Shown in pieces: positions 44,191-56,367 of a stretch of DNA of 64,000 bases; position 1 is the stretch's first letter; each line of letters begins with the position of its first letter. The position numbers and the translations under genes are program-made. Source of the stretch: Diplolepis rosae (taxonomy: Eukaryota; Arthropoda; Insecta; Hymenoptera; Diplolepididae); the NCBI GenBank assembly GCA_030998225.1, contig JAPYXD010000752.1, positions 18,492,501 to 18,556,500 of the forward strand. Reading direction: 5' to 3'. Under the pieces are notes generated by a model. It saw only the letters and a program-made list of their open reading frames with translations, had not been told where the DNA came from and ran no database searches.

Positions 44191-44726
44191 GAACATAAAG
44201 AGTGTATTTATAGAAAAAAGAATCTCGCTACTTACTATTAAAAATGACCAATTGTTAGCATTTTAAAGTAAAATTTAAGAAATATTTAAATTAAAAAGAA
44301 TATTTTCAAATTTAAAGTACGGTTGTTGAAAAATTACTATACTTCAATTCATTTTATTACAAAAATTTATATTTAAATACAATTCATCAACTAAAAAATG
44401 AAAGATTCTGATGAAACAGACTTTTTTTTTATCAATAAAAATTATTTTTCAATAAAATGATCCATCATAAATAAGGGTGGGGAAAGGTGGTGAAAGGTGG
44501 TGAAATGAAACGACACAATTTAATTTTTACATTGCAAAATTTTCATCATATATTTTTATTTAAATTTGTTAAAAAATTACATTTTAAAATTTTTGTTTAC
44601 AAATATTGAATTTTAATCTAATTTTAAAACAATTTATAATTGTGAAATAGTTTTTAACTATTTTTTCACGTTTTTGTTGTTTTTTTTTACAATTTTTTAA
44701 AAATAAGTTCACTGCCATCTTTTTCT
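44191..44726. other. No gene seen
   Basis: AT-rich. GGTGGGGAAAGGTGGTGAAAGG tandem-like words occur near 44480. Confidence 0.35.
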
Positions 44727-44900
44727 TCATCTTTCTGGAGCATGGTGAAAACCCCACCAAACTATCAGAATCAAGGCCTGTGGGTCTGCTATGAATTTTA
44801 AAACTGCATCACTGCAAACCTCCTTTAAAATGCTATATGGAGTAGACCTCGTCCACTCCTCGGGAATGTTTACTGAAGTCAAAATGTAGACATAATCCAT
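44727..44900 (-). CDS. Unrecognised 57-codon minus-strand ORF or exon
   Basis: From ATG (44898-44900) to TGA (44727-44729): starts MDYVYILTSVNIPEEWTRST, later CSDAVLKFIADPQALILIV. Mixed composition, unlike the low-complexity surroundings, and preceded on its strand by a TTTTAG acceptor-like site. It is too short to identify and may be one exon of a decayed gene. Confidence 0.2.
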   Translation of the reverse strand: MDYVYILTSVNIPEEWTRSTPYSILKEVCSDAVLKFIADPQALILIVWWGFHHAPER

Positions 44901-45664
44901 GATCTAAAATAAATATTTTGAAAATTATTATTATTTTATAATGAAATTTGAATGAAAAAATAAATGTTGCAAATTTGGAACAGATTATATATTCTGAATG
45001 TACTTTAATCATTTTTCATTTCTAATCTGAAGCATCAAAATATCTTGAATCTTTTAATATCACAATTATATCAAACAATTTTATTCAAAGAAAGTATGGT
45101 CAAATTCTGAACGCTCAAAACAATTTAATCGCAATTTTAAATAAAATTGATCGAGAATGTTGTTAGTTTAAAAAAAAAATTAAATACATGGAAAATTACT
45201 TAATGATCTTATTTTATATTTATGATGTATTAAAAAATGTTATTAATTTAAATAGTCTTTAATATACAAGTAGTAAATTAAAATTAATACTCCTGTGAAT
45301 TTGATTCAATAAACATTATTAAAATATATACGCATGTGTATCTAAATTTCAAAAAAAGTTTTTAATTTTTTAAAAATGAAAGTATTTTAAATTTAATATA
45401 TGTTACTAGAAAAAACTTTCATCACATAAAATGGAAGTTTAATGCAGAAGATTAAAATTGAAGATTTTTTTATGTTTCGATATAGAATAAGAAAATTACT
45501 TACAGATATATCCATGAATATAAAAAAATACCCCAATTTTTGCAAAACACTTTCACACACACCCACACTTGAAGCACTTTTTCACAAAAATATTGTAAAA
45601 GTTTTTTGAATATCTTACTGTTTTTTTGTTTTCGCTTCGCTTTTTTAAAATCTTCACTTTGCAG
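44901..45664. other. No gene seen
   Basis: AT-rich; nothing I can support. Confidence 0.4.
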
Positions 45665-45727
45665 AGAGCTAGAGCTTCTGATGATAATGATGATGATGAT
45701 GAATTTAGTGATGGTTTCTTCCCATAG
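45665..45727 (+). other. Candidate terminal exon encoding an acidic tail
   Basis: TTTGCAG is followed by an open stretch RARASDDNDDDDEFSDGFFP and TAG. The pyrimidine tract and AG upstream fit a splice acceptor. The GAT repeat alone could produce this by chance; no other exon of such a gene was identified. Confidence 0.2.
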
Positions 45728-45864
45728 TCACCTCCTTATATATTCCAGAGCTTGTTGATAGTAATATGATCTTCTTGTGATAAGTTCAGCTTGAGAAGAA
45801 TATTTAGGAGTATATGTTGTAGAGAGACATCAAAAAAGATACTTTTGGACTTTCTTTAAATTAT

Positions 45865-48800
45865 TTCATAATGTAGCCCCATGGAAAAGTGTCTGTTTTC
45901 CCAGGATGAAGCATTCTTTTATCATCATACTAACTCAAGGCTATTTTATTTTGTTTTATCGTATGCACTTCGTGCTTTTTACTTCGAATCAGGAATTTAG
46001 TCTTGACAAGTTTTTTATAAGAAAATAGAGACTGCTTATAATCTTCAAATGTTATTTCTTTCAAAGTTGACCCTTTAACGCCTTTAGCCTTTGGTTTTTA
46101 TTTTTGTTCCCCCTGTACTTTAAATGCATATAGTTTTGATCGCAATCCAATAAATTCTAACATAATTTTCCCATTGTTCTAATTTTTTATTGAACCTAAA
46201 ACTTTTTTATTTGCAAGAGGAATATCATAAACATTGTTTGGACGATAATCAGACGTATCGAATTTATGAATATCTCTTCGAATGTAATTATAAAAATCTG
46301 GAACTGTGATGTCATATATTAGACTGTCTATATCTGTATAAAGTAATTTTGCATTGTTTCCAAAATTATGTTTCATATAGTTATAATGAAAATCATAAAT
46401 CATTATTTTTGACATATCGAGAATGGTAAAACCTGTATAAATTGGTTTGTTAAAATCTACTTTTAATCGATTAAGCTTTATTAAAACCATATTTTCATCA
46501 AATATGGAGCAGCTCCCCTCCCACTTTGTAACTAATTTTATATCTTTATTCTTCCTAAGATTTTCCATCGTTTTTCCAAATACAGAATTATTCATTAATT
46601 TATAAAAAAAAAAATTTCAAAATAATTGTCTCATGTTCTTCATAATTCTGTATTAAGATCAATGTAGCTTTTTAACCAAGGTTTTTGATCAAATTTTAAA
46701 ACTCTATGAATTTTTGTTAATTTTACACCCAAACTTGAATATGTAATTTTTTTTGGGTAATAGAGTTGTCATCAGTTTTGAAATTTTACATTTTGAATTG
46801 GGGGCTATGAAATGCTCTGGACATAGAGGTAAATCTTTATGTGGATCATGAAGCTGTTCGGGATATTCAAAATCCACTTCAAGTATCGAACCTACAGATG
46901 AATCACCAGGAATGTTTAAAAAATCTTCTACTCATTCAAAATTTCTGTAAGGTAAAAATTCGTTCATACCTGCACCGTACTGATTATTAATATCAAAGTA
47001 CATAATATATGTTTCAGGTAAATTTGGATCAAAATTGGACCCCATATTTCGATTATTCGCTTTTGCATATCTATTAGAGCATTGAGAGACACCACCTCTA
47101 ATAGCACTTTCGATGAACATTAACATTTCAGGATCGGTCAACAATTGGAGTTCTATAAACAATGGTGTCTAAAATTTTCAAAAATATCAGATAAAAGTAG
47201 AACATCAGTTTTGAGGTACACATCTGAATATTCACCTAAAGTTTTCAAGTTGAAAGATTCCCAAACTCTACGAGCATGCTGATAATCTTCATTAGAAATA
47301 CTTGAATTATTTAATTTACAGAAAATGCCTCTTATGGGGGTAATTGAGTTCTTCTAATTTCTCCTAATTGTCAATATAACTGTATGAAAATACACCTTTT
47401 CTAATCAGTAAATTAAACTTATTATCATTCACATAGTGTCTTTTTGTTATAATTTTTTCATCATTATTGAGAAATAATGCTAATTTTTCAAGAATACTCG
47501 GCATAAATCGAAAAGAGTCAATAAATCGTAGCTTTACATTAGTTTTTTTAACATTTTTTTGTGAAAAAAATGTATTTTTTCTTATTTATTTATAATAAAC
47601 TGACATTTCCCTCAAAACTTGTCGCTACAACTTTGATAAAAAAATGGGAATCATAACCTGATAAATTATGAAAAACTACTGGAATCACGTGTGAATTCTC
47701 GTAATTTATATTGCAACCCTGATGAGCAACACCGCGATATTTGCCTGTAAAGTGGCAATGATCACGGTGTTTGATATCATTAATTTTGAAAGGATATTTA
47801 CCAATGTGACAGATTTTTGCAAATTTAAATTATTGCTTTTGTTGATTTGTTAGAGGCTCCATTGGTACTGTATTTTTTAAATACCCATCTACTTTTTCAG
47901 CCAAACATTTTAGTTCATTTATGAACCATTCAATGCAGTCTTTGTCAGGATAAAGTTTAATTTTAGAAAGTGAATTATCGAAACTACATAGTACATTATA
48001 AGCGACACTTGTAGGAATGTGCTTTTGATGAATAGATGTATTCATGTGTGAGTCAACCATTGGCTCTAGAAGACATTCAATACCAGCATATACGACAAAA
48101 GGCAGCTTTGCTTTATATTGATAGTTTTTAAATTTCAAAATATTATTTGCATGATCTGGTAAAATCACTCTACATTTATTTATATTTTGACATGTCAATC
48201 TATGTATTTGAAAAGACTTTTCTAATTTAAAATAACATAGGCATCTGTCACATATTAAAATTCGATGCTCATTTTTTGTGACTTGTGTACTTATTAATGT
48301 AAATAAATTTTTTATCCATGAAAAATGAGATATTGGTTTACAAATATCAATTTCATCCTCACCAATATAATCTTCATCGTTACCATCAATCAAAGTATTT
48401 TGAATCATTAAATATTTATTTATATTTACTGATAAATTTATAATCTCAATTAAAGACCAACCTGAATGTGTTTCCTGAACTTCTTCAGCAATTACTAAAA
48501 GCTAATCTTTTACTTTTTCATTATACCACGCATCCAAATCTGTTGATTGAGATATTATATCACTCTTTGTGTTGAAGTGCTTTATAGCTTCATCCATTTT
48601 CCCTTCTAATAGTTTTTAATTTGCCATACAAAATTACATTAATTTTTAAATTTGGATTTTGCTTTAAAACATTATTTAATTTTTCAATTGTTAATAACTT
48701 AGCATCCTCCAAAAAATATTTTAAATCTATATGCGCTAAATTAAAAATAGAACCCGTCTTTATTCTATTCTGAAAAGCAGTCTCTAAATCTTCCCACCTT

Positions 48801-48960
48801 ATTCTTCTTCTTCTTTCCCCTTGACTCGATAGTGCTGTACCTCTTCCTTTTTTTCTGTAGTTGGTTTATTTTAGTGTTTAATGCCTTCAATATTTTAAGT
48901 GCAGATGTTATCCTCTGCTTTTCACACACAGATACACTGAGAGAAATTTCGGGTTTCACA
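45865..48960 (-). pseudogene. Polinton/Maverick protein-primed DNA polymerase B, broken
   Basis: Minus-strand pieces in N-to-C order. Near 48400-48960: GSIFNLAHIDLKYFLEDAKL and EVQETHSGWSLIEIINLSV. 47830-48408: CDRCLCYFKLEKSFQIHRLTC, ILKFKNYQYKAKLPFVVYA with the exonuclease-type DIEC block changed to GIEC. 46932-47162: [20 protein letters not shown] (polymerase motif A). 46179-46595: [13 protein letters not shown] (motif C). 45880-46150: LEFIGLRSKLYAF, KAKGVKGSTL, HEVHTIKQNKIALS and a DDKR...WGYI end. Several stops and shifts and a poorly conserved middle (47170-47830) show decay. The polymerase would copy a linear virus-like transposon. Confidence 0.8.
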
Positions 48961-48992
48961 AACCAAAGTTTTTTTGTTAAAATTGTCTTTAC

Positions 48993-49160
48993 AATAGTAT
49001 ATTACGTGTCTAGGCGCACAATGAGGGTTATTGCGTGACGATCGACAATGCTCGCAGGAGATCGAAGCCGAGGCGCGATCAGTCCTGCGAGCATTGTCGC
49101 GAGTCTCGTAATCATCCGAATTGTGTGCACTGGCACATATTCTATTTTATGTGACTTCGG
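48993..49160. repeat. Palindromic repeat element (also at 27440)
   Basis: GCACAATGAGGGTTATTGCG and GACAATGCTCGCAGGA on the left face TCCTGCGAGCATTGTC and ATTGTGTGC on the right; outer parts (TAGTATATTACGTG left, CACATATTCTATTTTATGTG right) also correspond. Arms about 65-70 bp with a short centre. The half copy at 27440-27541 matches the left arm including the outer part. Confidence 0.7.
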
Positions 49161-49414
49161 TGCGTATACGAGTTTTTATGCGTACATTGGAATCTAATCT
49201 AGTACTTATTGTAGTTGTTTGCTGCGCTAGTTGTACGAAGCGGGCGCAAATTGGCGACTAGTCCCGGCCATTTTGATTTTATCGGTCTTGTGTAGTAGTC
49301 AGTGCTAACGCCGTACGAAGAAGAAGTGAGAAGAAGAAGAATAAGAAATAGATTGCGTTCCGCTGTAAGACTATAATGCACATGCGCAGTTCAATTTCTA
49401 CATTGTATTCCTTT

Positions 49415-49441
49415 GTAACGGAATATACAACATTCCGTTAC
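49415..49441. repeat. Perfect 10-bp hairpin
   Basis: GTAACGGAAT, loop ATACAAC, ATTCCGTTAC; a further GTAACGG follows at 49450. Function unknown. Confidence 0.6.
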
Positions 49442-50880
49442 TCTCAGCTGTAACGGAAAAACGAGTTTCCACGCCGGAGGCACATAAAAAATGTTAAAGT
49501 TGTCATGACAATCATGGTAGTGGCTGTCATACTTTGGAAAAGTGTTTACTCCAACTGCAAGGAACGTTACTGAGACGATGATTCTGGTAGGCCGAGTGGC
49601 AGAAACTTGATTAATGTGTTCGGGGTACCTGCTCTTATGTACTTGAAATACCGTAAGAGCTGCGGTTATAGGAACCAAAGTCCATCGTAATGCCGCGCAT
49701 AGAGTTTAGTTAAAATGACCAAGTACAGTTCTTATCAAATTGCTTTATTTATAGAATCTACATTATTTTATGAAAATTCATCTGTATTTTTTTAAGTTTT
49801 CTGCATAAAAACCAGAATCACTAGGTTATGATCATTTTCTAAGATTAATTTGTAATGAATTGTCTATTGACAGTAAATACCCAGCCAAAATTATTTTTGA
49901 GGTTATAGGTATGGTTCTCCTAGTTATCAAAATACGTATTCAATTTGATTACAAAAAATAAAGTTTCACTGAAAAGATCTAGAAAAATAATCCGGTATAA
50001 TGATATTTATGATAACTTTCGTCGATTAAGTTAAAAAATTGTCACTTTTTTCATCACCATAAACTTTTTTTGACTGATTATAGTTTTCACAAAATATATC
50101 TTTTTGGAAGTAACTACTCATCTCCAGTGCAGTGCAAGTTAAATTGTGTGACTATTGCAAGATTTAATAGTTGTCACGACAGCCGTACCTACTTGTAAAA
50201 AATGAAAGTTATACTTAATTTGTCTAGCGCAACAGCGAACACTGCGATTGTAGTAACCAAAGGAGCTTGGCAGTACATATGAAGAAAATGTATGTGTACT
50301 AACCGTTGGGGTACGTATAAAGCTGATTCTAATCATCAACTTTGCTCACAACAACCGAATACGCAAAAAAGTCCAAATTACTGTCATGATAACTATAAAA
50401 GTAGTAGCTTCTCTGAACTTTTTTGGTCAAGGTAACTACTGTACAAAAAATGTATGTGCTATGTGCACAGGAACCAAAGCCGATTTCTCTCAGTGTAACT
50501 TATTCTTGTTCACTTTCAAAAATTTATTTATTAAACGAATATTTCGTTTACCTAATTTCAATCATTTTTCAGTCAATTCGAAACTTGAATTATCTTTTAA
50601 TAATTGATAGGCTTGATCCATAACCCGAATAAGTCTCTGGTAATATTCAGAATGCACGACTGTTCTTTATACGAAATACGAGTGAAGGATTGAGAATTCA
50701 TTTACAAACGATTGTTATTAACAGTAAGATGCATCTTTTTATAATGGTAAATGTTCTATCTTTGTTTTAAACAAAGAGGGGGATTATTATTCACATATCC
50801 CGAATGTGATTTAATGTCATAAACGTAAGATATCAGATTACTACAGTCTAACTGGGTGTTACGAGCGTGTCAATGCGGCC
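49442..50880. other. No gene seen
   Basis: Short frames on both strands have no motif. The word GTTGTCATGACA or close variants occurs near 49500, 50170 and 50380 with some related flanking sequence, a faint dispersed repeat. Confidence 0.35.
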
Positions 50881-50972
50881 TAATTATATGCGAGAGTTTT
50901 GCCGATACTGAATCGCCATAGCAAAAAATACGCGGCGAATAATTGTCGCAATTCAAAACCCTCGCATAATTA
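50881..50972. repeat. Foldback, 20-bp arms
   Basis: TAATTATATGCGAGAGTTTTG faces CAAAACCCTCGCATAATTA with a 2-bp indel and one mismatch, enclosing about 50 bases. Confidence 0.55.
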
Positions 50973-51098
50973 AAGGTTCTACCTACGATTCACTATTAAG
51001 ATTCACTATTAAAGAGTGTTATCAATAAATTTTAATATGCGAATGGTAAAACGAATGTTAAATTCGTTCGTTAAAACGAAAAATTGACATACATCCAT

Positions 51099-51141
51099 AT
51101 CAACTTTAACAATCTTTCGATCGAAGAATATTAAAGTTGAT
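51099..51141. repeat. 43-bp near-perfect palindrome centred on TTCGATCGAA
   Basis: ATCAACTTTAA...TTCGATCGAA...TTAAAGTTGAT with no loop at the centre. Too short for a transposon; could be a protein-binding palindrome or a cruciform. Confidence 0.6.
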
Positions 51142-51436
51142 GAATATTATTGAACTATACGCACATGCGCGTTAAAATAAAACATAGTGAATACACCCTA
51201 AATTTAACACAGCAAAATAAGAGTTTATTAAATAAAATCAGGATTAAAATTTGAAAATAGAGCAAGGCAGGATCACCGTGAATATAATGCATTATATTAT
51301 TGTAATACAAGGTATTATATTATAATTATATTATATATTGTGTTATCCATGGCATTATATATTATGTGCTATACTATGGTTATAGTGTATCATCATCATG
51401 TTAATTAATACATGTAACTGTATGAACGGACATGTA

Positions 51437-51556
<120 letters not shown>

Positions 51557-51589
51557 CCTTATTTTTAATTATTGATTAGAGGATGGTGA

Positions 51590-52436
51590 GGTTAGGTTAA
51601 TTGTTGAAATAATTATTGGCTAATATTCTGAGTCACATATCAAATTAACAATATTTATTAATACGAGCCGTATTTACAGAGTTCGGGGTATAACATTGCA
51701 CCCCGGGCAACCTAACCTGGCCACGTGACCATTCCCGAACCTAACCTTAGACTCGGCTAGTGTAAAGAGTTGAGCGCCAGGTTATTTTCGCTAAAATAAC
51801 CAAAATTACTATTTAACTAATACTACTTGACCGGCCCACTCGTGACGGGTCATCCTGTACAAGACCCGTGCCCTTAAAACGACCTTGCGAGTTCAAACCA
51901 ATTCCACTCGCGAACACTGATTTTAATTTTACGTTAGTTAACGAGGCTGACCCAGAGTCTGCCGCTCCGGAATTCTCGTGGCGAGGTGTTATACCCGCAC
52001 ACCTCACAATTTGGGAAAATTTACCCGTGCTACATCGACAAAGAAAACAAAGAGATATGTTCAAGTGGCACCTGAGATCGTGCGGCGCCTTGCCAGCTAC
52101 CTCGACTTGCCATACTTTTTCCGTCCCTTTTGCTTTATCAAATTTTTATTAAATTACTGGCTTGGCACTCCAAACACTTCAGTCGCCGAACAGAGAATGG
52201 GAATGGATGGCGAGTTCCGCTGGCGTGTTCGCTAAACCGGAAGACGGTGGCGCTTACAAGGCTTACCAACGTTACCGACATTTGCGTCGAGTTCTTAGTC
52301 GCGAGACACAGATGGCGATTGTACGCCGATTTTTAGCGCCACCACGCGGCGTTTAACGAAATCAACCCCGTCGCGCAGGTTAGGTTGTTGACAACCTTTC
52401 AACAAGACGTCGACGAGCTCCTCTCCTTGGTGTACT
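51590..52436. other. GC-richer segment with CTCF-core-like motifs, no gene recognised
   Basis: Base composition changes sharply after the TA repeat. Overlapping frames of 60-94 codons in three phases suggest no single real gene. Motifs GGTGGCGCT (52243), AGATGGCGA (52310) and AGCGCCACC (52335) lie within 100 bases. It may be host unique DNA, such as a promoter or insulator, or an LTR. Confidence 0.35.
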
Positions 52437-52836
52437 TGATTTTTGGTTTCAATTTAATATGCCTCATATTTACATGTAACGTTGCCAGTGCAAATCTACA
52501 AAAAAATTTTTGCGCGTAGCCCAAAGTATTTGAGGAATGATTCTTCGACATTTTTTCTTAGTATTTCTGATCTTCTTTTTCGATCTACGAAGAAAATATA
52601 AGAATAAAGCCGATTTCATAGTTTTGAATGCTATTAAAAATGTGTAACGTTGCCAGTGATTCTTATGTGGGAAATGGATCATTCATTCGCTGACTATAAA
52701 ATAAATTAAACAAAAATTATATGGCGAAACTAAAAATTAGTGAAAAATACCAGGAATACAAGAAGAAAAAGACATGTGTAATGAAAAAATACCGACAAAA
52801 GAAAAAAATGAGCGAGGTTGAGATGCCAGCTCCCAA
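52437..52836 (+). mobile_element. Truncated second copy of the TGTAACGTTGCCAGTG transposon
   Basis: Closely matches 35955-36385: both 16-mer repeats (52475, 52643), then the start of the coding exon (MAKLKISEKYQEY...). About 35 bases spanning the splice acceptor and first codons present at 36215-36255 are missing here. Similarity stops abruptly after CCAGCTCCCAAA. Confidence 0.85.
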
Positions 52837-52940
52837 ATTATATAAACATCTGTGTATTGGTGCAATTCAGATTAGTTCGTTGCTGTAGCATGAAACCATA
52901 TGAATTGCAGAAGATCTCCCTTCATTGAAATTTTCTAAAT

Positions 52941-53282
52941 GTGACGCGATCTGAAGAAAGACCCCTAAGTGGTCAAAAATCGATTCTCTGATTTTTAATG
53001 TTTTACGTAGAATCGAAATTGCTCTTTAAGATGGTATAGTTAAAAAAATTCCATCATTAATAATTTATTCAGTACAAGCGTTCAAACATTATCGTTTGGG
53101 AGAGCACTCGAGACTTCTCTCTCGACACGTACACATGTGCGAATGCTATGACTGTGAGCCATTATGTGCGATGGAAAGAGAGAGAAATATCGGAAGAGTC
53201 CTATCGGCCAGTCGCCACTTCTCCTGCTTCTTCTCTAAAATTTACGTTTAGCCACGTAGGGGTCTTTTTTAGATCTCGTCAC
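52941..53282. mobile_element. MITE with AAAT duplication
   Basis: Ends GTGACGCGATCTGAAGAAAG then ACCCCTAAGTGG face CCACGTAGGGGTCTTTTTTA then GATCTCGTCAC. AAAT flanks both ends (52937-52940, 53283-53286). 342 bp, non-coding, with a purine-rich GAGAGAGAAA centre. Superfamily undetermined; 4-bp A/T duplications are made by a few groups, including Sola1. Confidence 0.75.
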
Positions 53283-53489
53283 AAATAATAATTTTATTTT
53301 CCTGCTAATATTCTAAAAATGATTTATCAGTAGTGTAATGAATTAATGAATCTCAATTAATCGCTAATCCCATAAACAATATGAATTGTGTGGCGAGAAA
53401 ATCAGTATGTGCAGCAGAACCTAAAAATGGAATGTCATATTGAATGAATTCAATTTTAGAAGAAGATATTTAAATTAATTAATTAATTT

Positions 53490-54020
53490 TCTTAGATTGA
53501 TGGATATTGGTAAAGGTTTCACTAAAAGTGCTTATTATAAGATAGTCGATCACACATGGATAGCGACAAGTGCAGTTACTAAAGAAATGTAGCGCTAATC
53601 ATGAAGATAGTGCTGGAATAACATCTACTAAAAAGAAAACTGTATCCAAAACTCTCAAGAAAACCGAGAAAACTGTGTCACTCACAAATAAAGTAAAGCA
53701 AGATCTTTCGTCGTATTATGGATTAGCATATGTTTTTCGGCAAAACAATTGTTGAAATTGCTGTAGACTGTGCAGCATGCACATTTAATAAAGGTTTTCA
53801 GCCTTTATTAAAAATTATGGAAACTATGGGCGTCTCAGTAGGTGAGGAAGTAGCTAATCTCGCTCGGAGGCAAAACGAGAACCGTATTTTCAAATCAAAA
53901 CGGTGCAGCAGTGAATGTTCTAAGGAGCAAAGGATGGCTCTTGAAATTGCCAAAATGGAGAAAAATCAAAGTTACGAGAAAGCTGAAGAGCTTATATATG
54001 GAGCAGGCATCGCTGATTAA
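53490..54020 (+). pseudogene. Internally deleted Kolobok-like transposase, second copy
   Basis: Reads LMDIGKGFTKSAYYKIVDHT, matching SLMDMTSNFGKTTYYKLL of the copy at 24029-25878. It then jumps over the catalytic region to LTNKVKQDLSSYYGLAY (compare LTGKIMKKMSTHYSLAI), and ends GFQPLLKIMETMGVSVG...ELIYGAGIAD (compare MSLLKMMETMGCTIG...LLLYGPGIAD). Both catalytic DG motifs are absent. Divergence from the first copy suggests a different subfamily. Confidence 0.75.
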
Positions 54021-54959
54021 GGGTAAGAGGCTATTTTCTTTGATAAATTTTAGAAATATTATATCTTCGGTATATTTTTTCGGTATATTCAATCCATTGT
54101 TTGAACAATTTACGTTGAAAAAAAAGATCGAAAATTTCACAAGTCTGACATTTTGTTTTCTGTTATCGCGTGTGAATAATTGTACTCCGGGCGATATCGA
54201 TAAGTTTATATTTATCTTAAATACAAATATTAATGTGAGTAGAATATAAGTCACTTTTTAATAGTACGATTTAAAATATAAATATGTGCACAAAAGGTTA
54301 CATTTTAAGTTTCAAATTTTTTATCGATATCTTTATTCTTCTTATTTCTGCTGATTATAAATACTTACCAAAACTTTTATACTTTTTAAGGAACCTTTGC
54401 AATGGAAAAACTATTAGCCGTACAAATTTTGCTGGAAAATCTTATCGAACTGGAACTATTAGGAATAGTAGTAACCAGAATACTGCTTTATCGGAAAAAA
54501 CTTCTGAGGTATAATGAGTTATTGCCGTGGAGATAAAAATAACATTTTGATGAAAAAGAAAATACCAACTTTAAGTTTATAATTTATATTCATTTTTTGT
54601 CGAAAATGTTTATTTTATTTGAATTTAATTATTTGAGTTTGAAATTGTTGTCACTGCCTACATTATTGGAGGATCCATAGTCGCGTATCAGGTAGGATAC
54701 GTTGTCAACAGGTGTCCTCGTAGACAATTTCAAACTCATATCGCAAAAAATTATTTTTCTACAAATGAAAAAAAGTGTGCTTCTTATCGACAGTAAATAA
54801 TTCCAAATAATGTAATAATAAATTCCCGTGTGGAAATATCCCGGGTTGACCGTAATACAACAATATTGCTGATCAGACAAATTTTGTATTCAAGAGCCTA
54901 GTAGGGAGTCAACCGGAAGCTGGTTCTGCACTGGCCTGGAAATTTTTGGTCAAGAGCTC
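54021..54959. other. No gene seen
   Basis: Probably includes the 3' part of the Kolobok relative. No supported feature. Confidence 0.35.
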
Positions 54960-55270
54960 AGTTGATGTGAATAAACTTAACGAAACACATTTATCCAATC
55001 AAATGCAGCATAGGCAGATAATTTGCCGCTTTTTTGTCGCTAATAAGTTGTGGAATAAAAAATTTTGTCGTAATTATTTTTTAAAAAATAGGGGGTGCCT
55101 CAATAAGTTGATGTCAAGTTAGCGAAACAGTATTCATGGACTTTTTTTCTGCAAAACCAATAAATTTCGTTAATATCTCATAATTTGCCGCGTTTTTGTC
55201 GTCAACAAATGGCTATAAAGGTTTTAAAATGCGGTCAAAAAGATCGTAGTTTTTGGGTAAAATAAAATTT
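54960..55270. repeat. Two diverged direct copies, about 150-bp unit
   Basis: GTTGATGT(G/C)AA..TTA(A/G)CGAAACA and later ATAATTTGCCGC(T/G)TTTTTGTCG recur at about 54961-55045 and 55110-55205. Confidence 0.55.
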
Positions 55271-55360
55271 TTTATAATTGAAAAAAATATAATTGACACC
55301 AAAAGTCTGTGATATACAAATAAATAATATCATTGTTTTCTACAGCTTTTGCTTCAAACG

Positions 55361-55750
55361 AGCCCTATTTCCAAAAAAACATTTTGTCATTGTTTTTGTG
55401 GATGCCTCGCTGGTTGTCTGCATAGATAAGGGGTTTGTCCTTGTTTATAACAAATTCTAGTACCCCGAAAAAAGTCTATAAATTATGAATATACTATACG
55501 ATCTGAACGGCAAATTCTGAAACGAGAGATATTTCCAAAAAGACATGTCACTGTATCTATTGATGCCTCGCTGGTTTCTACCTAGATAAGGGTTTTTCAT
55601 TGTTTATAATACATTCTAGTGCCCCGGCAAAAGTCTGTAAATTATGAATATACTATACGATCTGAACGGCAAATTCTGAAAGGAGGGATATTTCCAAAAA
55701 AACATTTTGTCACTGTTTTTGTGGATGCTCCGCTGGTTGTCTACATAGTG
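55361..55750. repeat. Tandem repeat, 159-164 bp unit, 2.4 copies
   Basis: Units start ATTTCCAAAAA(A/G)ACAT at 55367, 55531 and 55690. Each contains GATGCCTCGCTGGTT, CATAGATAAGGG-like sequence, ATTCTAGT-x-CCCCG and ATTATGAATATACTATACG. The two full junctions are highly similar (ATCTGAACGGCAAATTCTGA in both), so the array is fairly recent. Confidence 0.85.
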
Positions 55751-55843
55751 TAACATGATATTCTATCATGTACAAGAATACTTACTAAACTCAGTAACTT
55801 AAATAAAGTAAATCTGGTCGAGTACGGAATCACAATCTTTTAA

Positions 55844-55882
55844 TTTAATTGGATGGTATTGATACCATATTGACCAATTAAA
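55844..55882. repeat. Nested hairpin
   Basis: TTTAATTGG...CCAATTAAA encloses ATGGTAT-TG-ATACCAT. Two perfect stems one inside the other. Confidence 0.5.
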
Positions 55883-55992
55883 TATCCTGTAAAAAGAAAA
55901 GCTAACTCCGAAACTATTTGACTGAGACATTTTTGTAAACTGGAGATATTATTAATTCTAAAGACTTGTTTATGGTTTTGATAACTAGAGCC

Positions 55993-56014
55993 AATAGGGC
56001 CGGCTGGCCCTATT
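55993..56014. repeat. Perfect 9-bp GC-rich hairpin
   Basis: AATAGGGCC-GGCT-GGCCCTATT. Function unknown; no T-run follows. Confidence 0.5.
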
Positions 56015-56367
56015 TCAATGTCAGAAGGATGAGGTCGTTTTTGGTCGTTCGTTCAATCTACTTATTCAACATCGAGGGAAGGCTGAGGACAGATCCAGTT
56101 TTCGACAGCCAATCAGCTGGGACTTTGGTTCGTTTTACACTCTGCTTCTGCTATAGGACGAGACCCTCATTGTTTTGAACGTCAAAGTTGGCAACAATCA
56201 TTAAACGTGATTATACCTGTTATGAATTATGTTCTGCGGCCGGCTTTTTGATCCTTGGTGTTGAACTTTTATTACAAATAAAAACTTGATATATTTAGAA
56301 AGTCACTTAATAATTGACAAGTTATTAAAACATAAAGACAAAATATTGGAAACAGAAATAGGTTCTT

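Noticed and set aside
45665..45727. Confident terminal exon
   Set aside because: Only a splice-acceptor-like site and a GAT repeat support it; kept at low confidence rather than called a gene.
51868..52356. Three overlapping plus-strand ORFs as an exon of a host gene
   Set aside because: They are in different phases over the same bases, with no splice logic or domain; only the composition change is real.
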